Shown here: one piece after another, positions 1-5,775 of the stretch
How the letters are laid out: every line of letters begins with the position of its first letter
Position numbering within the stretch: position 1 is the first letter of the stretch
Assembly: GCA_964398215.1 (NCBI GenBank)
Contig: CAYNNP010000283.1
Span: forward strand, 1-7,537
Direction: 5' to 3'
Source of the DNA: CAYNNP01 sp964398215
GTDB lineage: Bacteria; Planctomycetota; Planctomycetia; Pirellulales; Pirellulaceae
Length of the DNA: 7,537 bases
Made by a program: the position numbers and the translations under genes
Notes under the pieces: generated by a model
What the model was told of the DNA's origin: nothing
What the model saw: the letters and a program-made list of their open reading frames with translations, nothing else
Databases searched by the model: none

Positions 1-7
1 GCACCGC

Positions 8-31
8 TGCAAAGCAGATTGTTGCTTTGCA
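8..31. repeat. Perfect 9-bp hairpin followed by TTTT
   Basis: TGCAAAGCA (8-16) and TGCTTTGCA (23-31) are perfect reverse complements around a 6-nt loop, followed on the plus strand by TTTT (32-35). This could be a weak intrinsic terminator for a plus-strand gene ending left of the window. The stem is AT-rich for a terminator, and the T run is also the first bases of the next inverted repeat, so the role is uncertain. The symmetry itself is certain. Confidence 0.55.
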
Positions 32-106
32 TTTTGGTAACCCGACGCGTGAGCGAGGGACAACGTTCTTGACTCGGTCCCTCGCTGACGCTTCGGGTTA
101 CCAAAA
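32..106. repeat. Imperfect 30-bp inverted repeat with 15-nt loop
   Basis: The left arm (32-61) and right arm (77-106) are reverse complements at 28 of 30 positions. Both arms contain the core GGTAACCCGA and the block AGCGAGGGAC or its complement. The spacer (62-76) contains AACGTT. No T tract follows the stem on either strand, so it is not a classic intrinsic terminator, although a stem this long at the end of the minus-strand operon could still protect the mRNA 3' end or stop transcription. The likeliest reading is a dispersed REP-like palindromic element of the kind common in planctomycete intergenic regions. Copy number cannot be judged from one window. Confidence 0.8.
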
Positions 107-235
107 AACCAATACGTGCCGGAACAGCGCAAACGCCTCCATTGTGTCGCAGAGATCACACTATCAACGACGTCTCTACTCGCGTCCGAAGTTCCGGCAA
201 TTGCAGCGTTTGCTCGGTCCGGCCTACCCGAAGTG
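107..235. other. Non-coding stretch downstream of the minus-strand operon
   Basis: No convincing gene is present here. The only structure seen is two short complementary pairs: TGCCGGAAC (117-125) with GTTCCGGCA (191-199), and GCAAACGC (129-136) with GCGTTTGC (206-213). The pairs cross rather than nest, so both could form together only as a pseudoknot. On the minus strand this stretch would be the 3' untranslated region of the operon. Confidence 0.4.
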
Positions 236-703
236 TTACCCTTTGGCCGGTTCCTTGGCGGGTGATGGCTCCGGTGCGCTGATGATTTGTGTTTCCGTGC
301 CGTCTGGATCGCGCAATTTGGCCGAAATGATTTTGTTCTCTTTAAAGTCGTACTCGATCACCAACTCGGCGTCTTTCGCTTGGCCCTGAATATCGAACAC
401 AAAGGTATCGGAGGCTTCGTCTTTGAGTGTCTTGAATAGCCGAAAGTTGACTTCTTTGATTTCGCCGATGCTGGCTTCAAGCTTCGCATTGTCGGTCAAT
501 TGATCTTTCACGCGGGTCGCCACCGAATTGCCAGTGACCAATAATTGCCCCAAAACGCCACCCATTCCGCATGTCAGTAGCCCCAAAAAACCGAGCAACA
601 TCATCACAACCAATCGGCGCGAACATCCACTGGCTTGGCCAATTTCGTGTTCATCCGAATCGTCGAACGTTGCTGGGTAGGATTCAGGTTGCTCAGATCT
701 CAT
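236..703 (-). CDS. Single-pass membrane protein, possible Coa1-like domain
   Basis: A 155-residue protein with an acidic, Ser/Pro-rich N-terminus (about 1-28), the basic pair RR at 29-30, one hydrophobic segment (about 31-54, LVVMMLLGFLGLL and on), a soluble region (about 55-140) and an Ala/Pro/Lys-rich tail. The soluble part has a short helix, the phrase LEASIGEIKEV, then alternating strands with FDIQGQAKDAELVIEYDF. That layout resembles bacterial Coa1-like (DUF1783) domains, whose yeast namesake assists cytochrome c oxidase assembly; the match is from memory and tentative. Topology is probably N-in with the domain outside the membrane. It is the last gene of the three-gene operon, 26 bp after the upstream stop. 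The start is ATG at 703 with no clear Shine-Dalgarno and the stop is TAA. Gene existence is fairly secure; function is not. Confidence 0.75.
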   Translation of the reverse strand: MRSEQPESYPATFDDSDEHEIGQASGCSRRLVVMMLLGFLGLLTCGMGGVLGQLLVTGNSVATRVKDQLTDNAKLEASIGEIKEVNFRLFKTLKDEASDTFVFDIQGQAKDAELVIEYDFKENKIISAKLRDPDGTETQIISAPEPSPAKEPAKG

Positions 704-729
704 GTACCCAATCTACCGCTCAGAAGAAC

Positions 730-1245
730 TCACACCAGATACTTGCTGCAAACAATGAACGAGACTTCTATCAATCCAAGGCCCACAAACCAGATTACCA
801 AGGATCCCAGCACCCTGGCTCTGTCATGCCAGTTCTTGTCCAGTTGAACCACGAATACGACTCCCGCCAGCACGATTCCAATCACGGAAATTCCCCCAAT
901 GCCAATGGCCCCAACGATGAAATAGTTGCCGAACAACAGACCGCTCAGATTGTTTGTGCCAGCCAACAACCCAATCGTGATAAAGAACGTGGCAACCGTT
1001 TGTCGTGACACGTTTGGCATCAACAAGATCAATGACGGCTTGCTGAGCAAGTACAAGGGAATCCAAAGAATCGAATGTTCGATCAATGGCGCAAGCACTT
1101 CATTGGCTTCATAACCAGCGCGTTTGACGATGAATGTAACCGTGGTCACAACATCTAGCAGCGTGGCCATGATTGCGGCCACGCTGGTCCAGTCCAGTCG
1201 CCATTCGACCAACCGCTGGTTTTGCTCGTCGCTGAACGGCACCAC
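730..1245 (-). CDS. Five-helix membrane protein, DUF5658-like
   Basis: A 171-residue, strongly hydrophobic protein with about five predicted membrane helices (roughly residues 20-40, 55-75, 83-107, 111-134 and 145-167). The first helix contains LDVVTT, followed by GYEANEV. A helix with D and T residues followed by a short E-x-N loop is typical of DUF5658 proteins, small integral membrane proteins of unknown function. A TNN motif in helix 3 is another polar feature inside the membrane. No catalytic motif is recognised. The start is GTG at 1245, 6 bp after the sulfatase stop; the next in-frame ATG (residue 26) would cut into helix 1, so GTG is preferred. The short gap implies co-transcription, probably with translational coupling, since no Shine-Dalgarno is obvious. 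It lies in the same frame as the sulfatase, separated only by TAG and two codons. Confidence 0.78.
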   Translation of the reverse strand: MVPFSDEQNQRLVEWRLDWTSVAAIMATLLDVVTTVTFIVKRAGYEANEVLAPLIEHSILWIPLYLLSKPSLILLMPNVSRQTVATFFITIGLLAGTNNLSGLLFGNYFIVGAIGIGGISVIGIVLAGVVFVVQLDKNWHDRARVLGSLVIWFVGLGLIEVSFIVCSKYLV

Positions 1246-1251
1246 TGGTAA

Positions 1252-2763
1252 CTACTTTTTCTTTGGCTTCTTTTTCGCGGCCGGTTTGTCGATCGGAATC
1301 AATGGAAAGACATCGGAAGGCGTGCGAACTTCGCTCATTTTTTTGGCCAATCGCTTAACGACTTCAGGGTGCTGAGCCGCAACGTCGTTCTTTTCACCGA
1401 TGTCTTTTGCGATATTGTAAAGTTCAATCTCCATGTTGCCTTTAGTCATGTTTTGGCGAACGGCTTTCCAATCGCCAACACGAATCGTTTGTTGACCACC
1501 ATAGCTTGGGAATTCGCGATAAAGGTATTCGCGCGGTTGCTGCGAATCGCCTTTCAAGGTTGGCAATATCGAAATCCCGTTGACTTCCGCGGGAACCGTT
1601 TCGGCAGCACCAATCGCGTCCATCAAAGTCGGCATCCAGTCTTCAAATCCACTGACGTGATCGCTCTGGCTACCTGGTTTGACTTTGCCTGGCCATCGAA
1701 CAAGCGTCGGTACACGCACACCGCCTTCGTACAACGATCCCTTCAAGCCGCGCAGTTCGCCAACACTCTTAAAGAACGTGTAGTCGACTTCTTGGCCCAA
1801 GTGCGTCGTGCCGTTATCGCTGCTGAACACGACGAGTGTATTGTCAGCGAGCCCAAGCTCATCAATTAGCTTCAGTAGATTGCCGATGTAACGATCCATC
1901 CGTGTGATCATGGCCGCATAAGCTGCACGTGGTGTGAAGTGCGGCGTGTACCCAAAGCCTTTGCCGCGTGTGAACGGAGGGTCTTTCCATCCCAGGTCAT
2001 GGTACGGTTTGAGTTCTTCGTCAGGCACATGCAAGGCGACATGGGGAATCACCGTTGGGTAGTACAAAAAGAACGGCTTGTCTTTGTTGTCACGAACAAA
2101 CTGCAGCGCGGCCGCGTTGATGCGGTCGGGCGCGTAGTCGGTACCTTTGAATTTGTTGTAGCTATCAGGGTCTGATTCGTCGGCTCCCTGATCAAGGCTA
2201 TCGTGACCGAGGACTGGCGGATTGTTCTTCAATTCAATGTGCTTGTCATCATCCCACAGATACGACGGATAATAGCTGTGTGCATGCGCCTGGCAGTTGT
2301 AACCAAAAAAGCGGTTGACACCTTGGTTGAGTGGTCGGCCACTGGATTCCGGTCCACCCAATCCCCATTTACCAAACGCGCCGGTCACGTATCCCTGTTT
2401 TTGAAACAACTCAGCAAGCGTGATTTCGTCATCTGGAATCGGCTGCTGGCCTTCCGGAGGCGTCGATTTATTCGAACGTACGTACGCTTGACCTGGGTGC
2501 TTGCCAGTCAACAGTACACACCGCGAGGGAGCGCAGACGGCGTTACCACAGTAGTGCTGGGTCAGCCGCATGCCCTGCTTGGCAAGTGCGTCCAAGTTCG
2601 GCGTTTTGATTTTTTCCTGGCCAAAGCTGCCAAGTTCTCGATAGCCAAGATCATCGGCAAGAATAAAAATCACGTTCGTCTGAGACTCAGCAAATGAATT
2701 AGCTGCGCACAATGCAATGGCGGCGAAAGTACATGCGAGCTTGTAGCGAAGTACGGTGAGCAT
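1252..2763 (-). CDS. Secreted formylglycine-dependent sulfatase (arylsulfatase A-like)
   Basis: A 503-residue type I sulfatase that hydrolyses sulfate esters. A signal peptide (1-25, ending NSFA before ESQ) predicts export. The fold starts with VIFILADDLGY, giving metal ligands D37 and D38. CAPSR at 77-81 is the C-x-P-S-R signature; Cys77 (codon 2533-2535) would become formylglycine. DNG supplies D316 and N317, and K132, H241 and K341 are further likely active-site residues. The usual His two residues after the first Lys is Gly (GKWGLG). The C-terminal subdomain runs from about 390 and ends in a Lys-rich tail (KKKPKKK). The frame stays open upstream to 3003, but those 80 residues lack a signal and overlap the divergent cytochrome gene, so ATG at 2763 is chosen although it lacks a Shine-Dalgarno. 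Substrate cannot be read; a sulfated polysaccharide is plausible. It is the first gene of the minus-strand operon. Confidence 0.95.
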   Translation of the reverse strand: MLTVLRYKLACTFAAIALCAANSFAESQTNVIFILADDLGYRELGSFGQEKIKTPNLDALAKQGMRLTQHYCGNAVCAPSRCVLLTGKHPGQAYVRSNKSTPPEGQQPIPDDEITLAELFQKQGYVTGAFGKWGLGGPESSGRPLNQGVNRFFGYNCQAHAHSYYPSYLWDDDKHIELKNNPPVLGHDSLDQGADESDPDSYNKFKGTDYAPDRINAAALQFVRDNKDKPFFLYYPTVIPHVALHVPDEELKPYHDLGWKDPPFTRGKGFGYTPHFTPRAAYAAMITRMDRYIGNLLKLIDELGLADNTLVVFSSDNGTTHLGQEVDYTFFKSVGELRGLKGSLYEGGVRVPTLVRWPGKVKPGSQSDHVSGFEDWMPTLMDAIGAAETVPAEVNGISILPTLKGDSQQPREYLYREFPSYGGQQTIRVGDWKAVRQNMTKGNMEIELYNIAKDIGEKNDVAAQHPEVVKRLAKKMSEVRTPSDVFPLIPIDKPAAKKKPKKK

Positions 2764-2944
2764 GGTGAATTTCGAGTTGGAGGTAGGAACGGGCTCATCA
2801 CCGACTATTGTAAACCAGTTCAATGGACGACGTGGGCTCGCTTGTGCCGTAAAGTATGCGGCGGGACAAAACTCGCAGAGAATCATGTACTTGGTATAAA
2901 CTGATCCGCTCGTCATCTGAAATCGGCTCAATTGGAGATACAGC
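2764..2944. promoter_or_regulatory. Divergent intergenic region between sulfatase and cytochrome operons
   Basis: These 181 bp should hold the promoters of both operons. For the plus strand, TTGGTATAAA contains TG (2892-2893) one base before TATAAA (2895-2900), an extended -10 element that would start transcription about 38 nt before the TTG codon; no good -35 is seen at 16-18 bp. For the minus strand, TACAAT (complement of 2807-2812) is a weak -10 candidate without a matching -35. GGGCTC occurs twice (2791-2796 and 2834-2839) in direct orientation. No convincing operator palindrome is seen. Shared control of the two operons is possible but unproven. Confidence 0.35.
2934..2937 (+). promoter_or_regulatory. 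Shine-Dalgarno GGAG supporting a TTG start
   Basis: GGAG lies 7 nt before TTG at 2945. That TTG is the only start-like codon between the in-frame stop at 2918-2920 and the hydrophobic core of the signal peptide, so the site decides the start of the cytochrome gene. Confidence 0.6.
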
Positions 2945-5773
2945 TTGTCTCGATCCATCGCGACCACGCTTCTGTTTGTCGCAGTCATCGGCCTTGGGGT
3001 CACGCGGCTGCACGCTCAGCAGAAACCAACGCTCACAAACCAATTGATCGCCGAAGGCACGGCAAGTCTTGCCAAAGCGGCGCGAGAAAAAGGCGATGCT
3101 GTTCGTGGGGCGATTCTGTTCTCACAAAAGAAGTTCGCCTGCGTCAGCTGCCACGCCCAAGGCGCCAGTGACTTGCTCGGACCAGATCTTACCGAACCTC
3201 GCAAAGACTTGAGCGATGAGTACTTTGTCGAATCAATCCTCCAACCCTCCAAAGTGATCAAGAAAGGTTTTGAATCGACCAAGATCCTGACCAACTCTGG
3301 CGATGTAATCAGTGGCCGAACGATCAAACAAGACGATGGCCAAATCGTCCTCCGCCAGAATGATGAGTCTAAAAAACTGATTCGGATCGCAAGCGCCAAT
3401 ATCGAGTCGATGAAGCCGAACGAAAAATCGGCCATGCCAGATGGCTTGGTTGACCAGCTTGCAAATCGTCAACAGTTTTTAGACTTGGTGAAATACACCA
3501 TCGATATCGCTGGCAGTGGCGGGCAACCCAGAGTCACCAAGACCACCGCTGTTGTTGACCAACGGATTCATGGCCTTGCACTGCTGGATCAACACGCGTG
3601 CATGAATTGCCACCGGAGCGATTCCGTTTCCGCAGCGCCAACCAAAACGGCTCCAGATCTTTCCGCCGCAACCGCCAGAATCCAATCCGGTTACTTGCTG
3701 AAATTCATGCGTGATCCACACAAGGTCAAACCCGGCACGTCGATGCCAAACGTGATGGGTTCGCTGTCGGCAGATGAACAAAATCGAGCTGCGAATTCGA
3801 TTGCCGCTTATTTGAATTCACTGTCTGACGAAAAATTTCAACGTCAAGCGATCGACAAACAGTCGGCAGCAAAAGGCAACGGGCTCTTTCATTCACTGGG
3901 CTGTGTTGCCTGTCACTCTCCACGCGACGATGCGGGCCGCGAGACGCTGGGTGAGGAATCGGTGGCACTGGGTGACGTGTCCCAAAAGTACAGTGTCCAG
4001 AGTTTGAGTGGCTTCCTAAAGGATCCGCATGCTGTCCGCCCGTCGGGACGAATGCCGAATATGAAATTAACTCACTGGGAATCCATCGACATTGCGAATT
4101 ACCTGCTCAGCAACACCGCTGACACGCAGACAGAACCAAGTGTTGCCAACGGAACGGCAAGCGATGGCAAACGCTACTTTCGCGAACTGGGCTGTGCGTC
4201 ATGCCATCAGATTTCGGGAATGGAACCAGCAACAAAATATCCATCGCTCGAAAAACTGGATCCGATGCAAGGATGCCTTTCGGCGAAAACTGGCAAGTGG
4301 CCAATGTATGACCTTGCCGATGAGGATCGAGCAGCGATGGCGACCGCGATCAAACAGTTGGGCAAACCGATGTCGGATGCCGATCATGTGAACATGACGA
4401 TGCTGACGTTTCGTTGCCTGAACTGCCACCAACGCGATGGCATTGGCGGCATAACGGATCAGCGAGACCAGTATTTCCAGACACTGAACCCTAACCTGGG
4501 TCCGCAGGGCCGGATTCCTCCAACGTTGACCGGCGTTGGCGGCAAACTCAAATCAAAATGGCTGCGACAAGTCCTCGTTAGTGGGCGTGCTATCAGGCCA
4601 TACATTCAAACCCGAATGCCCCAGTACGGTGCAAACAACATCCAGCACTTGGTGCCGCTACTTGAACAAGTTGATCAAGAACCCGAAGCGGCGCCGGAAT
4701 TCAATCATGGCCGCGAAGAACTAAAAGAACTGCGAAAGACGGCCACGGATCTTGTTGGCAATCAGGGGCTGAACTGCATCGCCTGTCATACGTTCCAGCA
4801 AAAGCTCTCGCCAACGATGCCCGCGGTTGACCTGACCGAGATGGCCGAGCGGCTTCATAAAGACTGGTTCTTTCGATACATGCGTGCTCCCCAAGCCGTC
4901 AGTCCAGGAACCGTCATGCCGTCATTCTGGCCTGGCGGCAAAGCGATTCGTGAGGCCGTGCTGGATGGAAACTCGGATCGTCAGATCGATGCGATTTGGC
5001 AGTACTTGCAGGACGGTCGCCAAGCACGTCAACCGCGCGGGTTGAATATCGAACCGATCGAATTGCTGGCCACATCTGACAAGGCGGTGATGCTGCGACG
5101 CAGCTACCAGGGCATCGGTAAACGCGGCATCGGTGTCGGGTACCCAGGCAACGTGAATCTGGCCTTTGATGCCGAACAACTTCGACTCGCGATGCTCTGG
5201 CATGGCAAGTTCGCTGACCCCGGCGGCGTTTGGCGCAGCCAGGGCCACGGAACAGTTCGTCCGCTCGCGCGTAACATCATTCGTTTCGGCAAAGGTCCTG
5301 ACTTGGATGATGCCACCGCGCCATGGGTACCCGTTGACCCCAAGCAAGTGCTTGAACAAGGGCCGGTAGTGAGTGCCAGATTTGATCGACCACCGAACCA
5401 TCGATTCAAGGGCTACTTTTTTGATGACGCGGAACGACCCACGTTCATGTACGAATACCAGGGCGTCACGGTCAACGATTACTTCTTGGATCAAACGACC
5501 GCGGATTCCCAGCAACCAAGTCTCCAGCGACAGGTGACTTTTCAAACCACAACGCCCCGGCCCGGATTGAACTTCCGGGTCGGATCGGCTGCAAAAATCA
5601 CTAAACTTGACGACGGTACTTATCGGCTTGGCGATTCGCTGCGAGTCAAATTCGCTGATTCTGTGAACGCGAAAATCACTGTCGGCCAGACCGAACAATC
5701 GTTGATCGTTCCGCTGGATTTAAAAAGCGGTCAAACCAAACTTGTCTTTCAGTACATCTGGGAAAGGATTTAG
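2945..5773 (+). CDS. Secreted hexaheme c-type cytochrome with C-terminal non-heme domain
   Basis: A 942-residue protein with a signal peptide (1-24, RLHA before QQK), hence periplasmic. Six CxxCH heme c motifs start at residues 66, 219, 320, 417, 491 and 611 (codons from 3140, 3599, 3902, 4193, 4415 and 4775). Residues about 50-190 match the Pirellula/Verrucomicrobium heme-binding domain (TIGR02603 type), with GPDLTEP, LQPSKVI and closing MPDGL (M164). Likely distal Met ligands in Met-Pro pairs are M164, M267, M370, M558 and M658, for hemes 1, 2, 3, 5 and 6. Heme 4 has no Met-Pro; M454 in WPMY is a candidate. Modules 2, 3 and 6 share a D/A-P-x-x-V-x-P motif before the Met-Pro, suggesting duplication. 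Residues about 697-942 have no heme site and look beta-rich. Start TTG with a Shine-Dalgarno; stop TAG is 2 bp before the next ATG. Role: electron transfer, probably with the propeller partner. Substrate unknown. Confidence 0.93.
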   Translation: MSRSIATTLLFVAVIGLGVTRLHAQQKPTLTNQLIAEGTASLAKAAREKGDAVRGAILFSQKKFACVSCHAQGASDLLGPDLTEPRKDLSDEYFVESILQPSKVIKKGFESTKILTNSGDVISGRTIKQDDGQIVLRQNDESKKLIRIASANIESMKPNEKSAMPDGLVDQLANRQQFLDLVKYTIDIAGSGGQPRVTKTTAVVDQRIHGLALLDQHACMNCHRSDSVSAAPTKTAPDLSAATARIQSGYLLKFMRDPHKVKPGTSMPNVMGSLSADEQNRAANSIAAYLNSLSDEKFQRQAIDKQSAAKGNGLFHSLGCVACHSPRDDAGRETLGEESVALGDVSQKYSVQSLSGFLKDPHAVRPSGRMPNMKLTHWESIDIANYLLSNTADTQTEPSVANGTASDGKRYFRELGCASCHQISGMEPATKYPSLEKLDPMQGCLSAKTGKWPMYDLADEDRAAMATAIKQLGKPMSDADHVNMTMLTFRCLNCHQRDGIGGITDQRDQYFQTLNPNLGPQGRIPPTLTGVGGKLKSKWLRQVLVSGRAIRPYIQTRMPQYGANNIQHLVPLLEQVDQEPEAAPEFNHGREELKELRKTATDLVGNQGLNCIACHTFQQKLSPTMPAVDLTEMAERLHKDWFFRYMRAPQAVSPGTVMPSFWPGGKAIREAVLDGNSDRQIDAIWQYLQDGRQARQPRGLNIEPIELLATSDKAVMLRRSYQGIGKRGIGVGYPGNVNLAFDAEQLRLAMLWHGKFADPGGVWRSQGHGTVRPLARNIIRFGKGPDLDDATAPWVPVDPKQVLEQGPVVSARFDRPPNHRFKGYFFDDAERPTFMYEYQGVTVNDYFLDQTTADSQQPSLQRQVTFQTTTPRPGLNFRVGSAAKITKLDDGTYRLGDSLRVKFADSVNAKITVGQTEQSLIVPLDLKSGQTKLVFQYIWERI
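5764..5768 (+). promoter_or_regulatory. Ribosome binding site inside the end of the cytochrome gene
   Basis: AAGGA ends 7 nt before ATG at 5776 and lies in the last codons of the upstream gene. With the stop codon only 2 nt from the ATG, it points to translational coupling of the two proteins. Confidence 0.6.
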
Positions 5774-5775
5774 GA

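Noticed and set aside
32..106. Large inverted repeat as a canonical intrinsic terminator
   Set aside because: No T tract follows the stem on either strand; the A/T runs sit on the wrong side for the minus-strand operon.
27..389. Open plus-strand frame of 120 codons at the left end
   Set aside because: It runs through the inverted repeat and antisense to the end of the 155-residue gene, has no domain-like sequence and no ribosome binding site.
571..1008. Open plus-strand frame of 145 codons
   Set aside because: It lies antisense to two better-supported minus-strand genes; its translation is low-complexity and polar with no recognisable motif.
2764..3003. N-terminal extension of the sulfatase
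   Set aside because: It would bury the signal peptide 80 residues inside the protein and overlap the start of the divergent cytochrome gene.
4922..5698. Open minus-strand frame of 258 codons
   Set aside because: It is fully antisense to the C-terminal part of the cytochrome gene, whose heme motifs and downstream coupling fix the real frame.
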